Below, piece after piece: positions 34,001 through 44,562 of a DNA stretch of 64,000 bases. The position numbers and the translations under genes are program-made. The notes beneath the pieces are model-generated. The model was given only the letters and a program-made list of their open reading frames with translations, searched no databases and was not told the DNA's origin. Each line of letters starts with the position of its first letter. Position 1 is the first letter of the stretch. The stretch comes from Apium graveolens (lineage: Eukaryota; Streptophyta; Magnoliopsida; Apiales; Apiaceae), in contig NC_133650.1 in NCBI RefSeq assembly GCF_009905375.1, forward strand, positions 303,339,203-303,403,202, given 5' to 3'.

Positions 34001-34570
34001 CAAATATTTAGATATCTTCGAGGAACAATGGATATGGGTTTATTTTATTCTAAAGACTCAAAAGTGGAATTAGTTGGCTATGCAGATGCAGGATATCGGT
34101 CTGATCCACACAAAGGAAGATCACAAACAGGTTATGTATTCACATATGGTGATACCGCAATATCTTGGCGGTCTACAAAGCAGACTCTTGCAGCAACTTC
34201 TTCGAATCATGCTGAGTTATTGGCGCTACATGAATCTAGTCGAGAATGTGTTTGGCTAAGGTCTTTGGTCCATCATATTCGAGAATCATGCGGTCTGTTA
34301 GTCAATAAAGGAAGCCCTACTATTTTATTTGAAGATAATGAAGCATGCATAACTCAGACTCGAGAAGGTTACATTAAAGGTGATAGGACAAAGCACATCG
34401 ATCCAAAGTTCTTCTTTACCCATGAACTTCAACAAAGGGGGGAAATTGATGTTTGTCAGATTCGATCATGTAAAAATCCAGCAGACTTGTTCACAAAAGC
34501 ACTTCCTACATCTTCCTTCGAGAAGCTGGTACACAAGATTGGGATGCGTAAATTTCGAGATCTATGCTGA
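31055..34570 (+). CDS. pol: Copia Pol polyprotein (1171 aa): protease, integrase, RT, RNase H
   Basis: Order of domains: aspartic protease with FCLADSVTTHT near residue 20 (DSG/DSA is usual; here DSV); integrase HHCC finger (WHDRLGHPG to CVACFEGK, about residues 165-205); integrase core with D (GDICGP, about 227), D (RLDNAGE, about 290) and E (GLAESF, about 325); a hydrophilic linker; RVT_2 reverse transcriptase with MDVVTAYLYG (about 745) and YVDD (about 840); RNase H with GYADAGY (about 1008), NHAELLAL, FEDNEAC and RTKHIDPKFFF. No stop or shift interrupts it. The start chosen is the first ATG, 172 bases after the gag stop and in another frame. Pol must therefore be made by splicing, reinitiation or a separate transcript; the sequence does not say which. 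Confidence 0.9.
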   Translation: MASNLSSCAIKDEESFCLADSVTTHTILKDQKYFSHLTLAKANVNTISGASNIIEGSGRASIVLPNGTCLLIENALFSTRSKRNLLSFKDIRHNGYHIETTNELESEYLCITTTISGRKHVIEKLPSYNSGLYYTFINPVESHMTINTRSVDPTNFIIWHDRLGHPGSTMMRRIIENSNGHPLKNKIVPLSKDFSCVACFEGKLITKPSLVKVAIECPKFLERIQGDICGPITPSSGPFQYFMVLIDASTRWSHVSLLSTRNVAFARLLAQIIRLRAQFPDYNIKKIRLDNAGELTSQSFKDYCMSIGIEVEHSVAHTHTQNGLAESFIKRLQLIARPLLMRTNLPTTAWGHAILHAASLVRLRPTSYHKYSPLQLVNGQEPNISHLKIFGCAVYVPISPPQRTKMGPQRKLGVYIGFDSPSIIKYLEPKTGDLFTARFADCQFDETIFPALGGDKTKFEKEKQEILWNAVSLSHYDPRTNQCELEVQKIIHLQEVANRLPDAFTDVKNVTKSHIPAVNVPCKIKLPEEDNKIMLANESKARQKRGRPIGSKDKTPRKTRRLDNKAGTSNDIVELMITEETSSKDDQTPEIVDNEEISINYVISGKRWNRKEIVMDDIFSYAAALDISEEIEDHEPRSIYECKRRNDWPKWKEAIEAELKSLEKRQVFGPIVQTPAGIKPVGYRWVFVRKRNEKNEIVRYKARLVAQGFSQRPGIDYEETYSPVMDATTFRFLISLSILEGLRMNLMDVVTAYLYGSLDSDIYMKIPDGLKMPEAYSSRPREIYSIKLQRSLYGLKQSGRMWYNRLSEYLLKDGYTNNVICPCVFIKRTKLGFTIIAVYVDDLNIIGTPDELNETIEYLKKEFEMKDLGKTKLCLGFQIEHLSTGIFVHQSSYIEKILKRFIMDKAYPVSTPMVVRSLEKNKDPFRPREKGEELLGPEVPYLSAIGALMYLANCTRPDIAFSVNLFARHSSAPTRRHWTGVKQIFRYLRGTMDMGLFYSKDSKVELVGYADAGYRSDPHKGRSQTGYVFTYGDTAISWRSTKQTLAATSSNHAELLALHESSRECVWLRSLVHHIRESCGLLVNKGSPTILFEDNEACITQTREGYIKGDRTKHIDPKFFFTHELQQRGEIDVCQIRSCKNPADLFTKALPTSSFEKLVHKIGMRKFRDLC

Positions 34571-34729
34571 TTTTCATAGTCGTGTTAAAATGAGGGCGAG
34601 ATATAATGCACTCTTTATTACACGTGTAACACATGTACTGTTTTTCCTTCACTAGGGTTTTTCCCACAGGGTTTTTCCTAGTAAGGTTTTAATGAGGCAT
34701 GTTGTTTATACGAGTCATTCAAGGGGGAG

Positions 34730-34967
34730 TGTTATATATTTGAATGACTTTTAACCTTACAACTTACCCCATTAATTCTCACACCCTTTGGCTTTTCATT
34801 TTACACCCTTTGGCTTTTCATGCTACTTGTAACCTACAAACTCTAGCCCTATATAAACCATTGTAAGATATGTGATTGATATATGAAATGAAAATCTTCT
34901 CTATTCTCTTAGTAATTTTGTTCTTGTAATGCTCTCTATATAATATATTCTATATTAGTTTGTAACA
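34730..34967 (+). repeat. 3' LTR of the intact Copia element
   Basis: Same length as the 5' LTR with one difference seen. Preceded by AAGGGGGAG and followed by the GATAA target copy. Confidence 0.93.
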
Positions 34968-35205
34968 GATAAAAAATTTTATGTGTGAAACTATTATTGA
35001 CAATGAGTGTATTTGTTGTATTTATTAATATGTTTAGAAATTTCGTAAGAGAAAAGAATGTTGTGAGAGAGTTCTTAAGGCTGTTTTAGAAAGTTTAGAG
35101 CCAGCTGCAGCGCGGTCTCGTTTGGGATCTTGGGCCACGTGAAATGATCCTGGTTATTGAATCAGCAAATTTCAGCATTGGATGATATCATGCAAAACCG
35201 GCCGA

Positions 35206-35299
35206 AGGGTTTACGTGAGCCCGTAGGGTTTACCCAGTGCGCACCCGAAGGATAACGGCTGCGGGTTACCTACGATAAAAAAAAAAAAAAAAAAAAAAA
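35206..35299 (+). mobile_element. 5'-truncated SINE-like element with poly-A tail
   Basis: A 70-bp GC-rich body ending GGCTGCGGGTTACCTACGAT is followed by an uninterrupted run of about 22 A. The words CCGAAGGATAACGGCTGCGG resemble the 3' part of plant SINEs. Near-duplicates AAAACCGGCCG (about 35194-35204) and AAAACTGGCCG (about 35295-35305) flank it and could be the target duplication. No A/B box is left, so it cannot be transcribed by Pol III on its own. Confidence 0.5.
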
Positions 35300-35305
35300 C
35301 TGGCC

Positions 35306-36069
35306 GGTACCACTATCCTAGACCAACCCATTTATTTACTTTTTGATTTTAATATTATAATTGTGCATAGGATGTGTAAGTAAAGCAATGAATTGTTTCT
35401 TTATAGCTGAAAAAATTACATCGGAAAGCATGAAATAGGCTCTTGCGTTGGATGTATTGTCTGATTTTTATTTTAACACCCCTTACTTATGTGGCCTAAA
35501 CATGAGCTGAGGTTATTAAAAAATTGGTCCCGTGTTGGCATGCTCTTATGGTCCGGTTCTTTCAGATGTTGACTAATGTAATGGTTAGTGATCTGAATAA
35601 AATTTTATTCATTAATATCCTAATTTCAAATATTTAATTATTTAAGTAATCAAAACGCAATTTCAGCAAACGGTACATGTGAATTTATTGAATTCAACTC
35701 ACCATGTTTTATAGTTTTAATTCAACTCAGCTTTACTCACCTTACTGTTTAATTTTTAATAAAATATAACTACATCTAATGAAAAATTTAAAGAGTGACC
35801 GAAAATCTTTTGAGTTAAAGAATCCGCTTGCAAGTTTTTGGTCCGCCTAATCAAAACGTCAAATCAAACAAATAAATAAAAACATAGTTTCTGAATGCAG
35901 GTCAAGATTATAAAATGCAGTTCAAGTATATTATCCAAATGACCCTCCTAATTTTATGTGCAAACACTTGAACACTTAATCATCTTCTAGGTTTTTGTTA
36001 ATCATCTTCTAGTTTTTTGTGCATATGGATGACTTGAAATATATACATGTATATATTATAATATTTTAA
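35306..36069. other. AT-rich intergenic DNA
   Basis: No ORF or recognisable element. Confidence 0.6.
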
Positions 36070-36325
36070 CCGTTAATTCATTTAACTTGTATTTACAGTA
36101 CAACTAATAATACACTTAACTTATATTTTACACATAATACATTTAACCTATATAATTTTCATTTTGACTTATATTTACAATACACCTGTGAAATTTATAT
36201 TTCACACATAATACATTTAACCTATAATTTTCATATTAACTTATATTTACAGTGCACTTAATAATACAATGAACTTATATCTTACACATTATACAATTAA
36301 TCTCATATAATTTTTATATTCTATC
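36070..36325. repeat. Imperfect tandem repeat, AT-rich
   Basis: Repeated ACTTATATTTACAGTACA / CACATAATACATTTAACCTA modules occur about every 75-90 bases, at least three times. Confidence 0.6.
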
Positions 36326-36569
36326 TCACCTATAAATATGTGACTAACTCTCACTTTTTTATTTATATCTCTCTTTAAAATATCTTAGTATAATATGCTT
36401 ATTTTCAATCCATCATCTGACCCGGGAGTAAGAAGAGAGCTTCATTAGAGCGTCATCATCATCTTTCCATCATTTAACCGCGAATAAGGAGAGAGCTTCA
36501 TCATCCTTAACTAAGGTGACTTAAAGATTTTGTCAATTTTTTTAATACACAAAAACTTCATATTTTTTT

Positions 36570-36978
36570 GCTCTTTTGATGATATTGTTGTTTTTTTTAT
36601 TGAGAAATCTATATAATATGTGTTAAATTAATAAATAACTTTATCTTTATGTCCATTTTTAATCATTAATTGTAAATATTTGTTCTAGTTAATTTTTAAC
36701 TAACTTATGCTCTTTTGATGGTAATATCTTTTTCTTGGAAAATTTGTATAGAATTGCTAAAATTAATAGATAACTTTATATTTATATCCTTGGCTAGTCA
36801 CTGATTATAAATATATATTGTAGTTAAATTTTTAGCTAATTTATGCCCTTTTGATGATACTATTTTTTTCTTGTAAAATTTGTATAATATGTGCTAAATT
36901 AATATATAACATTATTTTTATGTCATTTTTTAATCACTAGTTATAAATATGTGTTGTAGTTAATTTTTAACTAATTTT
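36570..36978. repeat. Three imperfect tandem copies of a roughly 135-bp AT-rich unit
   Basis: Units begin GCTCTTTTGATGAT (36570), GCTCTTTTGATGGT (36719) and GCCCTTTTGATGAT (36845). Each ends with TAGTTAATTTTTAACTAA or a close variant. Length varies (149, 126, about 134) through small indels. Confidence 0.75.
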
Positions 36979-36979
36979 A

Positions 36980-36983
<4 letters not shown>

Positions 36984-37016
<33 letters not shown>
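36984..37016. repeat. (AT)n microsatellite
   Basis: Uninterrupted AT dinucleotide run directly after the tandem array. Confidence 0.9.
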
Positions 37017-37019
<3 letters not shown>

Positions 37020-37669
37020 TACTAAATAACTACTAATACATGCATGTAATGTAAGATAGAATAGTGTTTTCACACTATTTGTACCTTTTTAATATATCTT
37101 TTATATATTTAAGAGATGTAGAAATAAATATTTGTTCCGTCACTCGAGACCTTTATGCATACTATTAAAAAGATTATAAATAAATACTTGCAAATTAGTT
37201 AACAAGTATATTTTAAATTTTATTATTGTGTATTTAAAATAGAAACATAAATTATATAATTAATTAATTAGTATCTCAATTTAAAATATATTTTAATTTT
37301 TTTTAAATATGTATACTTTGAGAACAATTTCTATAAAAAATCATATTTTATAATTGATATTATATAAGAAAAATGAAAATAACCGATATTAAATATATAA
37401 AAAAATTATGATATTCAATGAATATTTTAAGTTTGATATGTTATATTTTCAATAAAAATTGACATGATGAATTATTTTATAAAAAGTTAAATATTTATAA
37501 AATATAATATCACATATAAAAATATCAAGTCTAATTATTAATCTACTTAGCAATCATCAACATTAACATTACGTAGTAATCAGGAAAAAGTACACCTGTA
37601 TACATTAATTAGAGTTGAATCATTTATTGAGTAAGAAGGGCTTTGACGTAATCTAACCAAACTGAATTT
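37017..37669. other. AT-rich intergenic DNA upstream of the CHORD-like gene
   Basis: No ORF or element end seen. Confidence 0.6.
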
Positions 37670-37738
37670 GACATTTGGCAAAAGTGACCGGCATTTGGTA
37701 CCTTCGACATTTGACAAAAGTGACCGGCATTTGGTACC
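37670..37738. repeat. 36-bp tandem duplication in the promoter region of the CHORD-like gene
   Basis: Two copies of GACATTTGGCAAAAGTGACC followed by GGCATTTGGTACC, one G/A difference, period 36, ending 112 bases before the start codon. Confidence 0.85.
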
Positions 37739-37849
37739 GCCCCGTAAAAATTATAATATGTTCGTTAAATATTTAAATGTAAAAATAAAATACAACTAGG
37801 TACAGAAAAAAATTATCTTCTGGGTAATCAATAGCAAAGCAATACGAAA

Positions 37850-39119
37850 ATGGAGAAAACAACAGAGGAACAAGTAAAGAGGAGAGTTTGCAAGAGATGC
37901 AAAACGACGTACACTCCTTCTTCAAACGACAATTCATCTTGTCGTTTTCATCTTTCCTTCTTTGTTTGTCGTCGTCACGACGATCAGAAAAGGTTTCCCC
38001 TTTTTCTCATTTTAATTAATCTTTTTATAACAATTTTCTTATATATGATGATTTACTGTTCTCAATTTTATACTCTGAAACCGAATTTTCGATAAATGAA
38101 TAATCTCGATAAATTAGTAGGCTGTGTATTCTTAATCTCGATAAATGAATAACCTAGATTAATAAGAAGAGAACGTATTTTTAACCTCGGTAAATGAACA
38201 ATGTCGATACATAAATAAAATTATATAGAGGTTGAAGTGTATCTGCTCTAGATTTTAAAAGGGAGGTCCAAGAATATACGATCATATTATTTGTGTAAGC
38301 TATGTGTTGAAGTTGTGTGATCGGAAAAATGTTTGATTTTTGTTGTACTTTAGGGAATTCGATTAATCTTGGTGGCTTGAACTGAATGGTCAATATTTGT
38401 TAATGATCGAGACTGAATTTTTGGAGTGAAGTATTTAGCTAGTCTTTAGGTTACGATTATATAAGCTGATTAGGAATTTAAGGTGTAAACGAATGGCATT
38501 GTAATGTGCCATTATGAGTTATTAAGGTGGAAACCTTGACTCCTTTTTTTCGTTCCATTAGAAAATTCTGTTTTGTGTGCTTATATAAAATTGCGTCGCC
38601 TTTTCTCTTGCGATTATGTTTGAGGAGTTATTTTCTTGTATGTGTTATAGTTTATTGTTCAGGGAGAGGACTTGGTAAGTGAGATATTTAGAACTCGGGA
38701 ATGAGTTAAGGTGATAATTGATCAAGTGCATATTTATCTCCCCCGTGATCTTAAGCTCTTTCGTGTGCTTTTTCAGAAAGTATTTGTTTGTACTTTCTAA
38801 CTACTTGAAATTTTTAAATGTGCTGAGTAATATAAAAATAAGACGGGCTAAAGCCTAAGAAGTGTTTTTGAATTCATTGTAAGCATATGTTATTTTCACG
38901 TTGGATGATATTTTATTTGCACGGTTTTTTGCTAAAAGTCTGTGTTTTTTGTAAATTTGTTCTGCAAATGATTGTTTTTATGTGCTTTTTCCAAGGTACT
39001 ATGAATTGGGACCTGATGATCCTCCTTATGCTGCAAAGTTCTATGATTGTTGTGGAGCAGAAGATCCAGAGGCATTGGGCTGCACGACTAGTTTCCATAT
39101 TTCGTATGATGATGACTAG
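37850..39119 (+). CDS. Small CHORD-like zinc-binding protein (88 aa, two exons)
   Basis: Exon 1 (37850-37992) ends in phase 2 before a GT donor. Exon 2 (38996-39119) follows an AG acceptor after a 1003-bp intron and ends in TAG. The spliced product is 88 residues with Cys/His at 14, 17, 31, 34, 40, 43, 66, 67, 77 and 82. The arrangement CKRC, CRFH, CRRH, then DCCG, GC and FH is that of a CHORD-type zinc-binding fold, and the joined RYYELGPDDPPYAAKFYDCC is a block I recall from small conserved plant proteins of unknown function. CHORD domains in other plant proteins (RAR1) bind HSP90 partners; a similar role here is inference. No signal peptide or membrane segment. The splice phase and conserved block make the model firm; the function is not. 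Confidence 0.82.
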
Positions 39120-40234
39120 TGAAGTTTTACACTATCTTCATCGTTTAAATTTTGACTGTAAATTTTGATATGCATCGATACATTATGTTAGCTTGAAATA
39201 TAAATAAGTGTTTCTTGTCTGTTATGTACTAAATGGATTCTGTGGTCTTATCAAGTCATTAAATGTATAATGTTGATGACTCGATGTTGTGAAAGCTGTA
39301 CTTCTGTATATTTAAAACTTAGAGGCACTCTGCAGAGATTGGCAAATTGATTGATGTTTTTTCCTTGTTTAGATTCTGTATACTTATTTTTCCATTTTAT
39401 GACATTGTTTTTGGTTCTTTTACTTGATAGAAGTGCTGCAATTATAAACATAATGAGGACTTTATACTGCTTTATTGATAACATCTACTCTTCATTTAAC
39501 ATGGTCATTTTATTTCTTCAGCAGGGTGGTGTGAGGGAGGGGGGGGGGGGGTTGGCCTTTGTAGTCATAATTTATCATTATAGTTGCAAGAATGCATCTG
39601 CATCTTAGACTTGCACAAGTACTAGCTAACCCCTTAAATTCAGAAAGTTACGAAGCCTGCAAGGGGTTGGCAAGAAGTGGAATGTTCCGGAACAGAGTAG
39701 AGTTTTGTAATAGGTAGAAACACATATTTGCTACTTGTTCACCACTGACCACAATAATATTATTTTGAAGCTATCTGCCATTTTAAAATCCCTTTAGCCA
39801 TACCTTCAGGCTTCAACTGCATCATCTCATTAGTCATGTCTAGATCACACAAATCCCACATACAGAACTAGATTTTTTCTATTTTTTCCTCTTAGGTAGA
39901 GTTGGTGTGTATCAGTTATCCAACAGCTGGACCTAAGTGTCGTCGTGTTGATTTATCCCTGCATTCAAATTTTTCTACAATTTGGGGTAATGATTAAGGT
40001 CAATATAAGATGTCTCAGTCAAGTCGATAATGCCTGTTAATTTTTTCTTGCAAGCTAAAGGGAGAGGGACTGAGGGATACTGATGTGGTGATTGTAGAAT
40101 ATAAATTTGTAATGATTACATTTACCTTGCAGCAAGTGTTTGCTTAAATATCGTGTTTGGCAGCAAGTGTTTGGCACCGAATGTTTATTTGTCACCATAG
40201 TGATATAGTCTTAAGCTTCAAGGACATTCTCTTT
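39120..40234. other. Intergenic DNA, no gene seen
   Basis: Includes the probable 3' UTR of the CHORD-like gene (AT-rich, to about 39250), a G run at 39540-39551 and no recognisable element. Confidence 0.5.
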
Positions 40235-41030
40235 TGGGCGTTTGAATTAGTTAAAAATGCTACCACTCTGCCAGTGTTCAAATCCTGCTAAAAGAGAAAA
40301 ATTAGATCACAAATGAGTTTGTAATTACTAGGAAAACAAAGAGAAACGTAAGAAGGCAATGGAGAGTTCAACGTCAGCAAGAGAAGCGAGGAGAAGCTAT
40401 ATATCTAGCCAAGGCGGTCATGTTTTGAAATCCGAAGTAGAAATCTATAGCTGGTAGTTCTAGGTCGTACTAGGTTTACGGAGGACATGCTTGCAGATGC
40501 TAAACATAGATTAATGGTCTCAGTAAGTTGCTTAAACAATTTTATCACAAACAGCCCAATGCCCAGGCAAATTGGAAGCGGAAGCTGATGACACGAGATT
40601 GGGGAGTTTACAGGATGATGAAAACATGTTACAGTTATTAAAGAGAATGAGGAGCTTTATAGTTCAAATTTTTAAAATCTGCTTCTTTAGACAAGGTTAA
40701 CGAATTCCACTATATGCTAAAAGAAGCTATGACAAGGGAACAACCTTGGAAAATTAAAGAGCTCCTAACAGTGAAATAGATTATTGTATGTTCTTTGAAG
40801 TAGTAAAATTCCCTGAACAAAATGAATATGGGAAGGGGGAGACCGTGAAATCAGAACTGCCGCACCAGAATTTATAGGATCCTGTGCAACAAATTCCTAT
40901 GATCTTGACAGGACTTGAGCAAGAACTTTGTCCCAGCAGTGGCAGTGAGACAGATAGGGGCAAGTGTTCTTTGGAATGACAGGGCGTAAAGAGCATGTTG
41001 TTTGTTGGAACGCAATAATCGTTTTCTGGA
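40235..41030 (+). pseudogene. Decayed partial copy of the WEB-family coiled-coil gene
   Basis: Base-by-base similarity to the 3' part of the intact WEB gene, in the same order. Examples: GCCAGTGTTCAAATCCTGCT against GACAGTGTTCAGACGCTGCT; AAGAAGGCAATGGAGAGTTC against AAGAAAGCAATGGAGAGTTT; GCTTCTTTAGACAAGGTTAA against GCTTCTCTGAATAAGGTAAA; AATTCCCTGAACAAAATGAA against AATTCTCTGAACAGAATGGA. It corresponds to about 52430-53330 of the intact gene, with deletions, stops and frameshifts throughout. No start, N-terminal exons or C-terminus recognised. Its position 10 kb upstream on the same strand suggests an old local duplication. The part to 41070 is less certain. Confidence 0.75.
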
Positions 41031-41076
41031 CATACAAGTTACAAATGGTTTGGAAGATGAGAAATTAATGATGAAG

Positions 41077-41186
41077 CTACTAGTAACTTTCACTTCCTAT
41101 ACTAAGCAAAAACTTAAAGATTTTAATGAAACTACTAGTAACTTTCACTTCCTCTATTGCGCAAAAACTTAAAGATTCTAGAGAAA
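41077..41186 (+). repeat. 55-bp tandem duplication
   Basis: Two adjacent copies starting CTACTAGTAACTTTCACTTC, with a few substitutions. Confidence 0.85.
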
Positions 41187-43743
41187 TTCCTTGCGACAGA
41201 ATATGTAGAGGACGGTGGCAGTCACGACAGAGGAGTTAAGTCAGAAGAAAAAACCTTTGCTCTGCAAGTTAAAGAGTATGAGAAACAAGGGTACTTGCAA
41301 TATGAAGTAAAAGTCCAGACACGTCCTTGGGAAACTAGGACTATATATTGGGTTCTGATAACCTAATTGCATATTAATACTTGCTTGCTTCTTATTTCTT
41401 GTAGTTCTGAACTGGAAGAACACTATTTGGATGATTGTATGATCTGTTATATGTTTCCCTGCTTCTGTTGCAGGAATATCTTCTCTCTCGAAGTTCACTA
41501 AGAAGGATCGCGAGCATTGAAAAATGTACGTGAATGTGCTTGGTCCTTGACGTTTATTTTTTATAGTGTCCAAGTGGTTGTTTAGAGATAAACATTTCAT
41601 ATTGTTCCTAGAGATTATGATTATGCATTTTGGCTCGCCCATTGATCTCGTCAAAAAAAAAAAAAAAATTTAAGAATGATCTGATAAAAATTTACATTGT
41701 TTATCATTATGTATAACATTTCAATCTTTTTGGTCCTAGTGAGAGCCAGCACAGCTTTAGCATGCATGGACTTTTTTTGTGTGATCAGTCATCAGTAGAA
41801 GGCTCTGTTGTGGCAACAGTTGGCATCAGATTCAGACACACTGATGCATATAGTGTACTTATGGTAATTCCCTGATGCATGTAGTTTTTAACTCGTAGAA
41901 GTTAATTTAGCACATCGTCTTTTGCTGTCTTTGTGATAGATACTCATTATATGGTACTTGAACTACTTTTTGCATTTAAAATTGCAGTAGACTTCAAAAC
42001 AACCAAACATAATTCCCCTTAGGCCCCTCCCCGGAAGTAAGGTAAGGTCCGGGAAGGGTGAGATTTACGTAAACCTTACCTCTAGTCCCATAAAAGACCA
42101 ACTTTAAGAAAAATCTTCGTAATTTAGGAAGATAATGAAGGAATGCATGACACTTTAAGATTCTTAAACTTATGAGTGAGATGGAGCTGAGGAGGAGTTT
42201 GTTAGGAAGAAAATTCGTGGAATAAACGTCTAAGTGGAGGGTATATATGTAATATTTTGTATGGTCTACCTGTATTAGAGTATCTGCCAAAATTTAGTAT
42301 TATCTAACTGTGGAACCCAATCATTCATTCTGATTTCTGAGGCTGGCCTTATCTGTCACACCTTTTGCATCCCATGTCTGCATTTTATAATGTTGAAGGG
42401 TCCTATTTTACAGCTGCATCTTAAAATCTTCTGTTTTTTCCCCTTGAGTTGACACTCTATAATGCATCTGAGCTGGCCAGTGAGTTGGACCTCTCTGTGA
42501 TTGTGAATAGGTATTATGCAAATGTGTGTGTGTTTAAGTGTGTAGGTGCTCATGCCACATATAATATGTTTGGTTTAGTTTTGTTATTTTGTACAAACTG
42601 TATTCTTGCAAGACAGACAATGCACAAATCTTATATTCTGAAATTTATCATTGAGATTAAGAAGGTTGTGTTACGTCATATTATTCTAATTATACAGTTG
42701 TACATGCATATAAATATTATTGGAATCTGATCTCTAGCAAGCGATTATTACTAACCATCTCTACTTTATAATTTTTTCGCGGACAGGTAAATTCAAGAAA
42801 GGCTATATTAAGCGTGGATGGATATCGTGCCCTCCTACATTCACAAAAATTTCCAACATTAAATTTATCAGCTAAAAATTACATAAAATTACACATATGG
42901 TTACAATAATCGCTTGCAGGGACCCATGATTATTGCCATTTAATCCTTAAATCGCACTGGTATGCATAATAATGTAGTTATGAGCACATCAACAAATAGT
43001 TAGCATCCCAAATTTGAACAATGTGCTTAAGTGTATGATTATTGGATTAACTTTACCAAGTAGTAACTGAGAAGTCTCTAATTCGTTAAGAATTAGCAGC
43101 TTATTCGAATTAATCTGAATTAATCTATCTTTAAGTGCTGACCCTGTTGGCTTTTAGGTTCTGTAAAGATCAGAGTGAAAAATTATGAACTGTACAGCAA
43201 TGATACTTTGCAAATTTTAAAAGCACTGATTCATAGGCACAAGTAAAGAAGGACCATTCTAAACTAATCTTTATACTTCGGCCAAAATTAATCAAAACCA
43301 TGTAACGACCAGAAAGAGGAGGGGACAGGACTTGACTCATGAAGCTTCTGAAATGAAGTGCATGCGGTATATTTGTACTCATTTAACATGTTTCCCATCT
43401 TTCTTTTGTCTTTTAATCTAAACACGCTCGATCAAATTTAATTCGTGATCGCATATGAATATATATATGAAATCCCATATTATTATAAAAAAATTATCAT
43501 GTATAAGATTACTTGGAAAAAAATTTGTAACAATTTTTGGGATCTCTGACATTTTCCTTCTAAATAATATGTACGTAAAAGGTTTGTATTTAGCATTAGT
43601 CTTGTATGATAATATTCTAGAAATCAGTTGATACGCTCAAAAATTGAAGGTCAACCGATTCAAATTTAAGCGAATACAATTAAATATTTAAATTATGTAT
43701 ATATAAAATGAAATAGTTTGCAGCATAAATTGACCCAAAAGCC
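41187..43743. other. Intergenic DNA with weak SINE-like remnant
   Basis: No gene recognised. A 69-codon ORF at 41157-41366 has no known relatives to me. A 15-base A run at 41654-41668 may be a retroposon tail. At 42025-42085 the minus strand reads AGAGGTAAGGTTTACGTAAA followed by TCTCACCCTTCCCGGACC, which resembles the conserved block of TS-type plant SINEs; no ends were found. Confidence 0.4.
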
Positions 43744-43744
43744 A

Positions 43745-44115
43745 TATATATATATATATAAGGGCTACTCCAATAAAAATCAATTTAGAATAGAAATTAA
43801 AAACCAAATAATTTTTAAAAAATAATTAATTCGGAATATAACACATCTGGTATACAAATCGATCGTTGAGAGATGTAGAAAAATATAGTGAAATCGGATT
43901 TTAAAAAAAAATTACGGTTTGACGGGAAAAATCAAATTAAAAATGGATGGGAAAAATTGAAATTGGGTGTGGAAGGGTGCAGAGTAGTTGGGTGGGGTGA
44001 TTTAGGGGGAACCATTAGATTACCTCATTAGATTAGGTAGATCTAATGGTTTAGATTAATTCCTAGTTTCTATTTTAATTATAGTTTGTATTTGATCATT
44101 CTCCTATATATATAT
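43745..44115. mobile_element. AT-rich foldback MITE, copy 1
   Basis: The left end (ATATATATAAGGGCTACTCC) and the reverse complement of the right end (ATATATATAGGAGAATGATC) are imperfect inverted termini, followed by shared AGAATAGAAA-type words. No coding. The superfamily is not assigned. Confidence 0.45.
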
Positions 44116-44562
44116 AGGGTAGCACTCAATGAAGTACCCTTTTATATAGAGAATCGTGGAGAACCATTATTAAAAAATATATAATATATAATTTATTTTA
44201 TTTTTCATCATATATAATTATATTTTAATTATCAAGTTAAAAATCAAAGTTACACAATTTTTTTATTTAAAAAATCATTGAAATTATTAAAAAAAAAATT
44301 TGGTTCTATAACAGAATCACATAGAATCACACTTATTAAAAATTATTCCACTGTAGAATCAAATTTAAAATCAAGTAATTTTATCAAATTTTAATTGTTA
44401 AATTTTTTATTATATTTATTATTCTTGATTAGTATTGAATTTTATATTTTTTAAAATAAATTTTACAATTTATGATGAGATTCTATAATAAAAACAATGG
44501 TTCTCCCCAGTTCTTCATATAAGATGGTTCTCCACGGAGTAAAGACCTATATATATATTTGT
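44105..44562. mobile_element. AT-rich foldback MITE, copy 2, abutting copy 1
   Basis: Left ATATATATATAGGGTAGCAC...GTGGAGAACCATTATT and the reverse complement of the right end (ATATATATATAGGTCTTTAC...GGGGAGAACCATTGTT) form imperfect inverted termini of about 65 bp. GGAGAACCAT appears once near the left end and, on the opposite strand, twice near the right end. No coding. Confidence 0.6.

Larger units (their letters stand above)
29410..34967 (+). mobile_element. Full-length, apparently intact, young Ty1/Copia retrotransposon
   Basis: LTRs of 238 bp (29410-29647 and 34730-34967) differ, by eye, at a single position (GATTGGTATA versus GATTGATATA). The target duplication GATAA is exact (29405-29409 and 34968-34972). 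The gag and pol ORFs are both open from start to stop. A PBS-like CGTTATCAGCACGA (29648-29661) and a polypurine tract AAGGGGGAG (34721-34729) are in place. Gag and pol are in different frames, separated by 172 bases. Everything needed for movement appears present except possibly the protease active site. Confidence 0.93.

Noticed and set aside
41157..41366. 69-codon ORF beside the WEB pseudogene
   Set aside because: No start context, no recognisable domain, and no convincing match to the WEB protein; left as intergenic.
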